Both the position numbers and the translations under genes were made by a program. The notes under the pieces are model-generated. The model was not told the DNA's origin, ran no database searches, and saw nothing but the letters and a program-made list of their open reading frames with translations. Shown one piece after another: positions 34,900 through 46,146 of a DNA stretch of 64,000 nt (position 1 is its first letter; each line of letters begins with the position of its first letter). Source of the stretch: Chrysemys picta bellii (lineage: Eukaryota > Chordata > Testudines > Emydidae); the NCBI RefSeq assembly GCF_011386835.1, contig NC_088792.1, forward strand, positions 39,918,882 to 39,982,881, read 5' to 3'.

Positions 34900-35190
34900 G
34901 GAATAAATATTTCAGGCAAGATTGCTATTTATTATTCCTGTTGCAGTTCTGTCTAGAGATCCCAATCGGTGCTCAAGGCCTCTTGTGCTAGATTTTGTGC
35001 AAACACATAGTAAAAAGACAGTCCCTGTCCCCCCAAAAGCTTACAATTTTGATTAACGACAAGACACAATAGGAGGATAAGACTGTACTACATTACGGTT
35101 TGATCCTTACTGAAGTCGATGATGGCAAATCTCCCATAGACTTTCGTGGGAGCAGGATCAGATCCCAGTGCATGTAATAACTAACTTACA
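34900..35190. repeat. ancient interspersed repeat relics
   Basis: 'agagatcccaatcggtgctc' and 'aaaaagacagtccctgtccc' with 'aaaagcttacaatttt' is the layout of a common ancient sauropsid repeat. Near 35098-35165 a second relic reads 'ggtttgatccttactgaagt'. Class undetermined. Confidence 0.45.
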
Positions 35191-37020
35191 GTTAGAGGCT
35201 CCATTACTAGCTGCTGATTTAGAACACGGGGATGTTACGGACGAACTAGGGGTGGGCAAAGATTAATTTTAAAAAAGAACAGAAGTCAGAATGAGAGATG
35301 GAGAAAAGAAAGGTGAGAAAACAAGCACTGAAAGAATTAGAGAGACAGGCGAGAAAGGGGGGAAGATAAGGTTCAAGTGCCAAGAGAGACAACAGGACAA
35401 AAAGGACCAGAAATGAACAGAGAAAGATGGATGTGAATAAGACCCACAATGGGAAAGATTCATTGACTACACATTTTCCTTTATATAGAGCACTATGGGA
35501 CACATTGTTTGGTTAACAACAACTCAGGTGCAGTGTAGGAAACTAAATGGATTGAAAGAGATTGGAGGTTTGGAATAGTGAGTGTCAGATGGAATTTAAA
35601 TAGGATAAAAAGTAATTCAACATGAGACTATTTTGGTCAAACTCTCAAGATAGCATGTATCAATGACATGATCAGAACACAAGGGATGCTAAAAAGAGGA
35701 TCTACAGTACAAGCCATTGAAGAGGAGTATTGAGTCTGCAGCTGCAATTAAAATGCCCTGAAAGAGGGACAGGAAGCTATAGGACTACACAAATTGTATT
35801 AAAAATCATGAGTAGTTTGTACGTAATTTTCGGCGAAATGCCAGTCCAATAGATTCTCAGCAATGTTTTATCTAGTCAAATAATCCACATATTTAAAGCT
35901 CCTAAATATGGATTTATGCAGTTGACTGCCATGGTGCTGGACCAGTCTTTACAGCAAGTTATAGAAGTAATTCACATTTACATAATCCTGATTTTAAAAA
36001 TATTTGCTAATCCTTAATTACCTGGTACAGAAAAGTGTCTATAAAATGAGTACTAAAATCCATCACGTTAATTCTCACAAATTTCTACAAATGGGTCTGG
36101 TTTTGTTTGATTTGTTTCTTTAAAAATTAACTACAATAAAATAAAGGGAATTATCACAAGGCTTAACTAATGTTATTGGGCAGATACAAAGCCAGAATTC
36201 TATATTTCTATACTCTTTCTTTAAAGGAAACTCCCATTGACTCCTGTGGGAGTTGTGAGTTCTCAGGTGTTCAGCATGTCTCAGACTTTTCCCCGCAAAA
36301 GGACAAACACAAGAAATTCAACATTAAGACCAACACTTCATCCGCAGCACACCCCTTTGTGCCAGCATAGGAAACAGAGACAGTATCATTACGCACTGCT
36401 GCATTAAATGTACCTAAAGAATGTGCTGTAGTATCTTATGCACCAAGAAATGTCTTGAGTACAGATTATTGGCTTTGTTTTTGTGTCACAACCTGAAAAT
36501 CACTAAGCACACTGCCATATTAACATGAACATGAAAACTATGTGTAACAATTTAAAGATAAAGAAATCAAGTGAGTAAAACAGAACACTGCTTTCAAGCA
36601 CATTGAAGGAGAAACAATGTTAGACAATTTATAGTTAAAATACAAATGGAAAATGTAATGCGCCATAGAAGATGAAAGAATAGATGAAAGGGTTCTGTAG
36701 CCACCTCAAACTAACTATTACTTCCCCCCGCCAGTGCATCTTCCTCTTGACAGATGCTACTTTGAGGCCTGGGTATCACTGCTAGCTGTAAAGACCATCT
36801 GGTCCACAAAACTCTCTAATAAATACGTTCTTAAGGCCTCCTGGTTTAAAGGACAAATTGATTGTAAAATAAGGCTTTGTTTAAAACACTCCCAATTGTA
36901 CATTCATGTGCTGTGGTGACAGAAGTTGTTTGCTGTGTTTCCAAAATATATCAAAATTGTCACCATGCCATTTTCATTTTCAAATAGCATAGGTGCTCAG
37001 TTCCTCCACTGTTATTGTCC
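35190..37020. other. no recognised feature
   Basis: About 1.8 kb of unique-looking AT-rich DNA with no exon-like frame. Confidence 0.45.
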
Positions 37021-37025
37021 AAGTA

Positions 37026-37339
37026 CAGTAGAACCTGAGAGTTACAAACACCAGAGTTATGAACTGACCAGTCAATCACACACCTCATTTGGAACCAGAA
37101 GTACGCAATCAGGCAGCAGCAGAGACAAAATAAGCAATACAGTACACTACTGTGTTAAACAAACTACTAATGAAATAAAGGGAAAGCAGATTTTTCTTCT
37201 GCATAGTAAAGTTTGAAAGACAATGTTCAGTTGTAAACTTTTGAATTAACACCCATAATGTTTTGTTCAGAATTACAAACGATTCAAAGTTATGAACAGC
37301 CTCCATTCCCGAGGTGTTCATAATTCTGAGATTCTACTG
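37026..37339. mobile_element. Tc1/mariner (Tigger-like) MITE, second copy
   Basis: Ends CAGTAGAACCTGAGAGTT and CTGAGATTCTACTG are inverted copies. TA flanks lie at 37024-37025 and 37340-37341. Internal blocks ('tcatttggaaccagaagtac', 'aatcaggcagcagcagagac') match the copy at 223-558. A poly-A run follows from 37341. Confidence 0.75.
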
Positions 37340-37342
37340 TAA

Positions 37343-38216
37343 AAAAAAAAAAGGGCACGGGACTGCTACATTGGCTTTATAAACCAGTATGCTTGTTATC
37401 AACCGTCAACTGGGTACTCCAGTTGTGCAATCATGTCTCTGACGTGGCTGGGGAAGAACCAACTGGCCATTATGGGCAGTCAAGCTGGAGCAGCACTGAC
37501 GAGTGCTCAATGGGAGACAATAACATAACTGTAATAACAGCACCACTCTGCTGAAGTGCATCATGTTGTGCACTTCGATAAAAAAACAACCCTGCCAGTT
37601 TCAACCATATCCAGGAGTATATATCCGAGTACCTGAGCACATGCTATACAAAAGGAATTCTTATATGCAGGACTCAAGAGATTTCTCAAAGTGGAACTGT
37701 GTCCCATCAATGACGCCTCTGTAGAAGTCAAGGATCATGCATTTTTATGTTTAAATCCTCGTAGGTCAGGTGACCTACTGTCTTCTATCATTCATGCAGC
37801 ATCATAAAGCCTACGCTTGCTTTTTTACGACAGTGTTTTTTATCTGTCAAGTGTAAGAAGCACAGTTTCTAGGATACATATTCCTCGTGTTCCCTCTTCT
37901 TTCTCTCTCCCCTTAAAAAAAATCTTGTTTTTAAGGTGGTCACAAGGTGTCTCAGACTGTTAAATGGATAATTTCACCCAAACCGCCGCAAAAAGAGAGC
38001 AAACCCCTCAATTCACTAATGAGAAGGAGCAAAGGACAGAGGGTGTCTGGAATCTTAGCGCTCACTCAAGGTCTTAGACAGTTTAGGATTCAGTCAAAGG
38101 GGCCCTGGCTGAGGTGGCTTCTCCCAGTATGTGGGTCATCAGGAGCTGCATCCCATCAAAATACAAAGGAGAAACCCAAGGAGAAAATATAAGTTGGCAG
38201 GGGGGAAGGTGACACA
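37343..38216. other. no recognised feature
   Basis: Unique-looking DNA between the MITE and the second Penelope-like element. Confidence 0.4.
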
Positions 38217-38276
38217 AAACCCCTTATAAAGCGACAAAGAGTCCTGTGGCACCTTATAGACTAACAGACGTATTGG

Positions 38277-38318
38277 AGCCTAAGCTTTTGTGGGTGAATA
38301 CCCACTTTGTCAGATGCC
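38277..38318 (-). ncRNA. decayed hammerhead-like core (inverted arm, copy 2)
   Basis: The minus strand reads GCAT, CTGACAA, stem GTGGG...CCCAC, then CAAAAGC where GAAA is expected. Two core changes (CTGATGA to CTGACAA, GAAA to AAAA) make catalysis unlikely. Confidence 0.55.
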
Positions 38319-38377
38319 TGTAGTGGAAATTTCCAGAGGCAGGTATAAACATGCAGGCAAGAATCACAGATGTGAGA

Positions 38378-39228
38378 CAGATGGAATACAAGCTGTCAGG
38401 AACAGTATCCTTGATGATGCCACAGCACAACTGGTTGCTGAGCTCTGTGACTTTATTCTCATTTATCCTTTATTTCAAATTTGGTGACAATATATACCTC
38501 CAGACCAGTGGCACCGCTATGGGCACCCGCATGGCCCCACAATATGCCAGCATTTTTATGGCTGACCTGGAACAATGCTTCCTCAGCTCTTGTCCTCTCC
38601 TGCCCCTTCTCTACCTACGCTATACTGATGACATCATCATCTGGACCCACGGGAAGGAGACTCTGGAAGAATTCCACCACGATTTCAACAGCTTTCACCC
38701 CACCATCAACCTCAGCCTGGACCAATCTACACGGGAGTTCCACTTCCTAGACACCATGGTACAAATAAGTGATGGCCACGTTAACACCGCCCTATACCGA
38801 AAACCCACCGACCGCTATGCCTACCTTCATGCCTCCAGACCTTCATGCCTACTATCCATCGTCTACAGACAAGCACTGAGGTACAACCGCATTTGCTCCA
38901 ACCCCTCAGAGACCAACACCTACAAGATCTTCATCAAGCATTCTCAAAACTACGATACCCACACAAGGAAATAAGGAAACAAAATCAACAGAGCCAGACG
39001 TGTACCCAGAAGCCTCCTGCTGCAAGACAAGCCCAAGAAAGAAACCAACAGAACTCCACTGGCCATCACCTACAGTCCTCAGCTAAAACCTCTCCAATGC
39101 ATCAGTGATCTACAACCCATCCTGGACAGCGATCCCTCGCTTTCACAGGTCTTGGGAGACAGGCCAGTCCTCGCCCATAGACAACCCGCCAACCTTAAGC
39201 ATATTCTCACCAGCAACCACACACCGCA
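38378..39228 (+). pseudogene. Penelope-like reverse transcriptase, 5' truncated
   Basis: The reading starts at IQAVRNSI, so the N-terminal half of the RT (including the LLPKIHKPG block) is missing. Present are GTAMGTRMAPQYASIFMADL, the catalytic motif as YTDD (38621-38632, where copy 1 has YIDD), and YRKPTDRYAYL. The frame shifts near 38840 and 38900, so the RT thumb and linker continue in other frames to the LTR insertion. The linker reading between thumb and endonuclease, lost from copy 1's forward arm, is retained at about 39045-39228. Not functional. Confidence 0.82.
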
Positions 39229-40026
39229 TGTGACAGGTTGGGACTCACCACCCAGCGCCTCCTGCTGGTTGTCTCTGGGAATTAGCTCAGTCCAGTGGAG
39301 CACCCTCTCCCGGTAGTGTCCCGCCCGTTGTCTCGCCCTTGGTTGGCGTCTGAGCCCGCTTCGCTCACCAGCTCATGGTGTCCTCTTCAAGCCACTGCCC
39401 TCCGGCAGTGCTCCTTAGTCCATCCTCGCCCCCTTCCAGGGTGTGTGAGTGTGTGTGTCAGTCAATCAGCTCTCTCTCTACGCCCCGGCCAAGGCCACTG
39501 CACCCCCAAAGTCACACCCCACCTGGCAGGGGGTTGGTGCAGCTCAAGACGGCCACTCCCGTTGGCCGGGTGTAAGGCAAGGGGGGAAGGGTGGAACCAA
39601 GGCCTGCCCACTACTCTGGGTCCAAACCCAGGGACCCTCTAGTGGCAGCCATCCTGCCCTCCTTCTCTCCCTCCATCTGTCCACGTCCCTGGGCCGCTTC
39701 CCCTTCGGCCCCTCGCACTGGCTAGGCCCTTCCCCTCAGGGCCTGCAGCCTGGCAGACACTGGGCTGGAGTTCCCTTCTACTCCCCCGGGCCTGCCCAGC
39801 ACTGCGCTGTCCCAGGTGCTAGTCTCCCACCTCTGGAGACAGACCTTCCCCTATCAAAGGCCTGGGACAGATTACCTGCTCCCTCCCTGAGCAGCCTTTT
39901 TATAGGGCTGAGCCTGGCCCTGATTGGCTCCCAATAAGCCCTTTTCTTATTGGATGTCCGTCTGCGCAGGCCCACTGGTCTGCTGCAGCCGAAATTCTCA
40001 GGGAGTGGGGCAGCCTCCCCACTACA
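39229..40026 (-). mobile_element. solo LTR inside Penelope copy 2, minus orientation
   Basis: The + strand begins TGTGACAGGTTGGG and ends CCCCACTACA. Flanks CCGCA at 39224-39228 and 40027-40031 form a 5-bp duplication. On the minus strand a CCAAT box (AGCCAATCAGGG) and TATAAAAAGG lie near 39925 and 39900, fitting an LTR promoter. The shared block CTGGGTTTGGACCCAGAGTAG is at about 39580-39635, inverted. An alternative reading is an 8-bp duplication ACACCGCA, which would suggest hAT; promoter signals and TG...CA favour an LTR. Confidence 0.75.
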
Positions 40027-40031
40027 CCGCA

Positions 40032-40405
40032 CCATAGTAACTCTAACTCAGGAACCAATCCATGCAACAAACCTCAATGTCAACTCTGCCCACATATTTA
40101 CACCAGCGACACCATCACAGGACCTAACCAGATCAGCCACAACAATCACCAGTTCATTCACCTGCACGTCCATCAATGTAATATACGCCATCATGTGCCA
40201 GCAATGCCTCTCTGCTATGTACATCGGCCAAACTAGACAATCCCTACGTAAAAGGATAAATGGACACAAGTCAGATATTAGGAATGGCAATATACAAAAA
40301 CCTGTAGGAGAACACTTCAACCTCCCTGGACACACTATAGCAGATTTAAAGGTAGCCATCCTGCAGCAAAAAAAACTTCAGGACCAGACTTCAAAGAGAA
40401 ACTGA
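40032..40405 (+). pseudogene. GIY-YIG endonuclease region of Penelope copy 2
   Basis: After the LTR the reading resumes with TIVTLTQEPIHATNLNVNSA. The GIY-YIG nuclease follows: VIYAIMCQQC (about 40177-40206) and MYIGQTRQSLRKRINGHKSD (about 40217-40276), then GEHFNLPGHT. The nuclease nicks target DNA to prime reverse transcription. The core resembles GIY-YIG with Y-x-I and YIG elements visible, plus a downstream R and H. Upstream zinc-ligand cysteines common in this group appear lost (the NLNVNSAH segment). A frame change after LQDQTSKRN ends the frame at 40405. Confidence 0.8.
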
Positions 40406-40617
40406 ATTCCATGTCATTTGAAAATTCGACACCATCAGCTCAGGATTAAACAAAAACTATGAATGGCTAGACAACTACAAAAGCAGTTTCTCCTCCTTTG
40501 GTGTTCACACCTCAACTGCTAGAAGAGGGCCTCATCCTCCCTGATTGAACTAACCTCGTTATCTCTAGACTGATTCTTACCTGGATATTTATATCCACCT
40601 CTGAAAATTTCAAACAT

Positions 40618-40657
40618 GCATCTGATGAAGTGGGTATTCACCCACGAAAGCTTATGC
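40618..40657 (+). ncRNA. hammerhead ribozyme-like core, intact (3' end, copy 2)
   Basis: GCAT (40618-40621) and ATGC (40654-40657) pair around CTGATGA (40622-40628), a perfect stem II GTGGG/CCCAC (40630-40634 and 40641-40645) and GAAA (40646-40649). The invariant hammerhead core is complete. The outer third helix is minimal, as reported for the small Penelope-linked variants that act as dimers. This is the best ribozyme candidate in the window. Confidence 0.72.
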
Positions 40658-40749
40658 TCCGATACGTCTATAAGGTGCCACAGGATTTTTTGTCGCTTTT
40701 TACAGATCCAGACTAACACGGCTACCCCTCTGATACTAAACCCCTTATA

Positions 40750-41690
40750 GTTCAAGTTACTATCTTATTGTCTGACTGAAACTAGGAAATAGCTAGTCTA
40801 TTCTGTCATCCTGGTTTCATGAGCATAAGGAATAAATTGTAAATGCACCTGTTGGGGGTGGAGGAATAAAGAGAGGAGAGGGGGGGGAGAATGTAGTCCT
40901 CTATACCAATCACCAAATAGAAAAAAAAATAGTGTGTTGAAAGTGAAAATGAAGCCTTTATTTAGTTTCCAAAATACATAATGATCTATCAGTGCCTTTG
41001 TAAATGGAGTTTACCTTTAACATGTCGGCTGACTGCCAAAATGACTTAGAATTAAAATCAAACAAACAAGCAGAGCTATATTTCACAACAAGGAATTTCA
41101 GCATCAGAAATGTTTGAGAATCTTTTTGACAGTGTCCAGTCAGTTCTGCATTTTTCCCTAAGAGATAAGGGTTTTTAATCACATGAATTAAAAACATGTC
41201 ACACAAGATTCAAGAAAACTGTGCTATTTCTCTGCTTTATAGGGTTGACAGGCAGGAAAATATGATAGAAGTGGTTGTATTCAAGCTTGCAATCAGTAAT
41301 ACATATACAAATGAAATACTATCTTCAGATAAGAAAGTATCCAGAAGATATATATTTTAAATCCTAAAACACACCCACCACCATAGTGAACCAAAAGCTA
41401 TAGAGCAGATTTTACCACCCTTACTCAAATTGAACTTTAACTCCACAAGTTGTCCCATTGGAATCATTGATAAGTAAAGGTGCTTTAAAATATTGATCGA
41501 CAACACTGCACACAACATGTTTTTACATGCACAATTATGGATAGATGTGTGCTTAGTTGCATAATTTAATTTCCAACATGGATGTGCTTTTCATAATTTA
41601 GAAGAGAGATATCTGAAACAAAGCATGTCTTCCGCAGTAAAACGGCACCAAACCACTATTTTAAATAAGTATCCAATAAATACGCTATAT
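40750..41690. other. no recognised feature
   Basis: AT-rich unique-looking DNA, with short A and G runs near 40880-40932. Confidence 0.4.
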
Positions 41691-41852
41691 AGATGGCTTT
41701 AGTGTAATTAATGTAACTGGGAACCATCTATGTAGCAGGTGCAGATGTGTCTAGCAAGATGTGTCCAGCCAGGGCTCGATAGTAGCACACCCACTCCTGC
41801 TGAGTAGTCGTCGACAGTCCCTTGAGGTCGAGGATGATCTCTTTCACAGGCT

Positions 41853-44800
41853 TTATTTTTCATGGGTCTTCTGGTGACTGAAGAGCCCAATTCTTGAGCC
41901 ACACGCTTACTGGCAGACATTGCAGGTGGTGTTGGAAGACAGGGTTGGGCCGCAATTGCTGCGTGACCATTGTCTTTCCTTTCTTTTCTGGCGTTTTTCT
42001 TCAACCAGGGCAAGGCTATTTTCCTCAAAATTGGACATTCCCTTCTCTGACAAGTCTTTGCCAGTTATCCTATCCTGGGCTGCTCTCTCCCAGTGTGCAT
42101 TGTTGATGCCACATCTCTTCATGTTTATCTTGAGGGTGTCTTTAAAGTGTTTCTTTTGGCCTCCTCGTTTCCTTTCTCCTTTGGTGAGTTGGACATACAG
42201 CAGTTGTTTTGGTAAGCGTACATCAGGTATGCGCACTGTGATATAGCATGGCCAGAGGGCAGCAAGAGAGTGATAGATGGGAGATATGTAAGCCCCAGGA
42301 TGATGAGCGCCTTAATCCCTGTAGAGGGAAGAGAGGCTGCTACAGATTAATTAGAGCACCTGAAACCAATTAAGCCAATTAGAGCACCTGAAGCCAGTCA
42401 CCTGATAAAAAACTCCTGCTTCAATCAGACAGGGGGAGGAGTTGAAGCAGAGTGATTTGGTGTTGCAGCAGAGAGCAGTTTGGAGGAGAGCAGTTTGGAG
42501 AAGTGCTGTGGCAGGCCAGAAGACCAAGACCCTAGGTAAAGGGAAACCCGGCTTGTGCAGAGCAGAAGGACTCTACAGACACAAGGGGTTGGGAGAAACT
42601 TGACCCAAGCGGAGAGAGGGCAGGAAGCCCCACAAGCTGAAGGACTGGAGAGGGAAGTAGCCCAGGGGAAGGAATCGCTAGTTCAAGTGGTTCGCTACTA
42701 TCTCTAGGGCCCCTGGGCTGGGACCCAGAGTAGAGGGTGGGCCCGGGTCCCTCCCTCTCCACTCCCCTTTTCTGGGACATTAGTGGGACAGTTGATACCC
42801 CAGTTCAGGGGCGAGAAATGGCACCCTGAACCCCCCACAAGAGGAGAAAGCGCGGGATCCATCATAATAGTACTGGCAATTTGCCACAGCACACAGTGCC
42901 CGCTCCACCTCAACTGGTGCTGGATAATCAGGGCCTCAACACTGAAGAAGTTGGCCTCCGTGAGGACACGGACATTAGTGTGATGATCCTCCCACTTTAT
43001 GTTGAGGATCTTCTGAAGAAAGTGCTGGTGCTGGCGTTCCAGGTTTTTCAGGTGTTTTCTGTAGGTCACCCAAGTCTCAGCCATAGAGGAGAGTTGGGAT
43101 TACCACTGCTTTATAAACTAAAAGTTTCGTATGTGTACTGGTGTTGTGATTGTTGAACACCTGGTAAGACAGTCTGCCAAAGGCAAGGCTGGCACAGCGA
43201 ATTCTGTGCTGAATCGTGACATCTATATCTGCCCTCTGTGAGAGATGGCTGGCAAGATAGGCAAAGTATTCTACATTTTCCAGTTCTTCTTTGTCAATAT
43301 AGATCTTCCTTGCTGGGTCTGATGATTGACTGGGGACTGGCTGGTGGAGAACTTTTGTTTTGCCAATAATCAGAGTTAGCCCTAGGCTTTTGTAAGCTTC
43401 AGAGAAGCAATTAAGGGCTGTTTTCAGATCCTCCCTTCAGTTGGCAGCATAATCATCTGTGTACTGGAGTTCAGTTATTGTTGCTGATATTACTTTAGTT
43501 CTGGCATGGAGACAAGAAAAGTTGAAGAGGTTGTCGTCAATCCAATATTGGATGCCAATGCCCTGTGGCAGATAGTCTTGGGTTAGTGTTTTCATAGCTG
43601 CTAAGAAAATGGAGGAAAGGGTGGGTGCCAGTACACAACCTTGTTTTACGCCAGTTCGGATGACAAAGGGCTCAGAGGTAGAGCCACTGTACAGGATGGA
43701 GGCAGTCATCTGGTCATGGAGGAGTCTTACAATGGTGATAAATCTGCTTGGGCAGCCAAACTTTGACACAATTTTCCACAGAGCCTCACAGTTGACAGAG
43801 TCGAAGGCTTTGTTCAGATCGATAAAGGCCGTATACAGCTCCTGATGGTGTTCTTGACATTTTCTCCTGGATCTGCCTGGGTGCGAAAATCATGTTGGTG
43901 CTGCCTCGGATGGTCTGAAGCCACACTGGGACTCTGGAAGTACTTCCTCGGCAAGAGGGAGCAGGCGATTCAGTAAGATTCTAGCAAGAATCTTCCCAGC
44001 GATGGAGAGGAGGGCAATGCCTCGATAGTTGCCACAGTCAGCCCTGTCCCTATCTTTAAAATGGTGAAGATGTCAGCGTTACGTAAGTCAGCAGGGATTT
44101 CTTTGGTGCACCAGATTTTGAGGAGCAGCAAGTGAAGCTTTTTAGTCAGTGTTTCTTCCCCCACTTTCAGTACTTCAGCTGGTATGCCATCAGGACCTGG
44201 TGCTTTATTGTTCATTTGTTTAATTGCTTTGCAGACCTCCTCTGGTGTTGGTGGATTGGAAAGAGTTTCCCAGATGGATGCTGAGGCATGGAGTCGGTGG
44301 TGTCATCAGTCACAGTTGATTCTCGATTTAGAAGCTTTTGGTAGTGTTTCTTCCAGTGCTCTTTGATGGATTAGTTATCTTTAAGAAGGGTACTACCATC
44401 TTCAGATCTCAGAGGTGTGAGGCCACATGGGCTTGGTCCGTACAGGGTCTTTGTCTCACAAAAAAAGCTCCACATACAATGTCTGTTAGAGAATGTTTGG
44501 ATTTCTTTTGCTTCGACCTCCCACCATTTGTTTTTGATTTCTCGGATCCTCCTTTGAACTTCAGCTTTGAGCTGATGGAAAGAGCTCTGCTTCTGAGTGG
44601 ATAGTGGTTGATTTTGCCAGTCGCAGAAAGATTTATTCTTCTGGTCCCAAAGGGCTGTAATCTCCATGTTGTTGTCAAACCAGTCCTGTTGGTGGCAGGT
44701 AGCAAGAGCAATGGATTCCTCCCATACCTCATGGATGGTCTGTTTTAGGGCTTCCCAGTCTTCTTCAACACTTGTGGTATCATTTCCAGGTGTGCATATG

Positions 44801-45000
44801 GCCAGTTTTTCAATGAGAGGTATTTGGAAGTTCTGTTGGTGCACCGAGGATTGAAGTCTTTGGATGTTGTATTGCCATCTGTGTGATTTGGATTGCTTTC
44901 TATGTTTTGGTGCAATCCTGATGGACATGACTGACCTCACCAGCTGGTGGTCAGTCCAGCAATCATCGTCTCCTCTCATGACACAGGTGATTTAGACCTC
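41853..45000 (-). pseudogene. LINE endonuclease/reverse transcriptase (broken)
   Basis: Minus-strand reading, in order. The end of the endonuclease comes first (DCWTDHQLVRS, 44970 downwards), then a basic linker to about 44371. The RT follows: MNNKAPGPDGIPAEVLKVGE (44215), a frameshifted stretch, then GVKQGCVLAP (about 43650), YTDD where YADD is usual (about 43447), and YRKHLKNLERQHQHFLQKIL with LRWSGHC (to about 42900). The LTR then interrupts. The C terminus continues from 42236 with LPKQLLY and ends in a CNVCQ...H zinc-finger-like motif (about 41900) and a TAA near 41853. At least three frameshifts are present. Inactive. Confidence 0.82.
42237..42888 (+). mobile_element. solo LTR inside the LINE
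   Basis: Starts TGTGATATAGC and ends TTTGCCACA. Flanks GCGCAC (42231-42236) and GCACAC (42889-42894) are an imperfect duplication. It contains GATAAAAAACTCC (TATA-like, near 42402), repeated 'aattagagcacctgaa' blocks, and the shared block CTGGGCTGGGACCCAGAGTAG near 42713-42733. It splits the LINE frame between LRWSGHC and LPKQLLY, so it is younger than the LINE. Confidence 0.75.
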
Positions 45001-45005
45001 TCTTA

Positions 45006-45422
45006 GGCCTGGTCTACACTAGGAGGTTATGTCGAATTTAGCAGCGCTAAATCGAATTAACCCTGCACCCGTCCACACAATGAATCTATTTAGTTCGACA
45101 TAGGGGTCTCTTAAATTCGATTTCTGTACTCCTCCCCAACGAGAGGAGTAGTGCTAAATTTGACATGGCCATGTCGAATTAGGGTAGGTGTGGATGGAAA
45201 TCGACGCTAATAGCTCCGGGAGCTATCCCACAGTGCACCACTCTGTTGACGCTCTGGACAGCAGTCCGAGCTCGGATGCTCTGACCAGCCACACAGGAAA
45301 AGCCCCGGGAAAATTTGAATTCCTTTTCCTGTCTGGGCAGTTTGAATCTCATTTCCTGTTTGGACATCGTGGCGAGTTCAGCAGCACTGGCAACGATGCA
45401 GAGTTCTCCAGCAGAGGTGACC
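45006..45422 (+). promoter_or_regulatory. Harbinger left terminus and 5' leader
   Basis: Subterminal repeats of a TCGA/ATTCGA type (gtcgaatttag, aatcgaatta, agttcgacat, aattcgattt, gtcgaattag) occupy 45032-45182. They probably serve as transposase binding sites. The region from 45183 to 45422 leads to the ATG of the Myb-like gene. Confidence 0.5.
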
Positions 45423-46035
45423 ATGCAATCTCAGAATAGAAAGAGGGCCCCAGCATGGACTGATCGGGAAGTCTTGGATCCGATCGCTGTGTGGGGCGAT
45501 GAGTCCGTGCTTTCGGAGCTGTGATTGAAAAGACAGAATGCAAAGATCTACGAGAAGATCTCAAAAGCCATGACAGAGAGAGGATACAGCCGGGATGCAA
45601 CGCAGTGCCGCGTGAAAATCAAGGAGCTAAGACAAGCGTACCAGAAGACCAAAGAGTCAAACGGACGCTCCGGATCCCAGCCCCAGACATGCCGTTTCTA
45701 CGAGGCACTGCATTCCATTCTAGGTGGGGCTGCCACCACTACCCCACCACTGACCATGGACTCTGAGGATGGGATATTGTCGACGGCCGCTTCCTCAGAG
45801 ATGTTAGCGGATGGGGAAGATGAGGAAGGTGATGAGGAGGACGAGGCAGTCGACAGCACTTACAACGCTGATTTCCCCGACAGCCAGGATCTCTTCATCA
45901 CCCTCACAGAGATCCCCTACCAACCGTCCCCAGGCATTAACCCGGACCCTGAATCAGGGGAAGGATCAGTCGGTAAGTGTTTTAAACATGTAAACATTTA
46001 TTTTGAACAGAACAGGAATATTAACAATGGGTTTT

Positions 46036-46146
46036 TCATGACTAGTTTTCCCTAGGCGCTTAATGTTTTAGTCCTTGGCAGTGCAACTACTGCAAAAGAA
46101 TCTAACAATGTCCAGTTTATCATGATTAGTTTGCCCTAGGTGCTCT
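46036..46146 (+). repeat. degenerate tandem repeat (~77 bp) in the intron
   Basis: 'catgactagttttccctagg' at 46037 and 'catgattagtttgccctagg' at 46121 mark two units. 'ttttagtccttggcagtgca' at 46066 recurs as 'ttttagtccttgccagtgca' at 47025. The CR1 inserted within the second unit. Confidence 0.7.

Larger units (their letters stand above)
38229..40737 (+). mobile_element. Penelope-like retroelement, copy 2, split by a solo LTR
   Basis: Bounded by the exact 12-bp duplication AAACCCCTTATA at 38217-38228 and 40738-40749. The left arm (38229 to about 38365) is an inverted copy of the 3' end, as in copy 1. The forward part starts inside the RT, runs through the linker and is interrupted by an LTR (39229-40026). 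It resumes with the GIY-YIG domain and ends in 'acggctacccctctgatact'. Without the LTR the insertion is about 1.7 kb, so it was already truncated when inserted. Confidence 0.9.
41700..45005 (-). mobile_element. RT LINE, 3' part, minus orientation
   Basis: The 3' four-fifths of a non-LTR retrotransposon with an apurinic-type endonuclease and RT. It is interrupted by an LTR (42237-42888) and, at its left endonuclease edge (45003-45005), by a Harbinger transposon. The 3' UTR reads 'gagatcatcctcgacctcaa' with 'gggactgtcgacgactactc' on the minus strand. The family is the one whose proteins resemble 'craniofacial development protein 2-like' annotations; clade assignment (RTE-like or Jockey group) is left open. 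Confidence 0.8.

Noticed and set aside
39295..39937. Coding frames of 115 and 162 codons
   Set aside because: They lie inside the solo LTR and overlap in different frames; no retroviral or host domain is seen.
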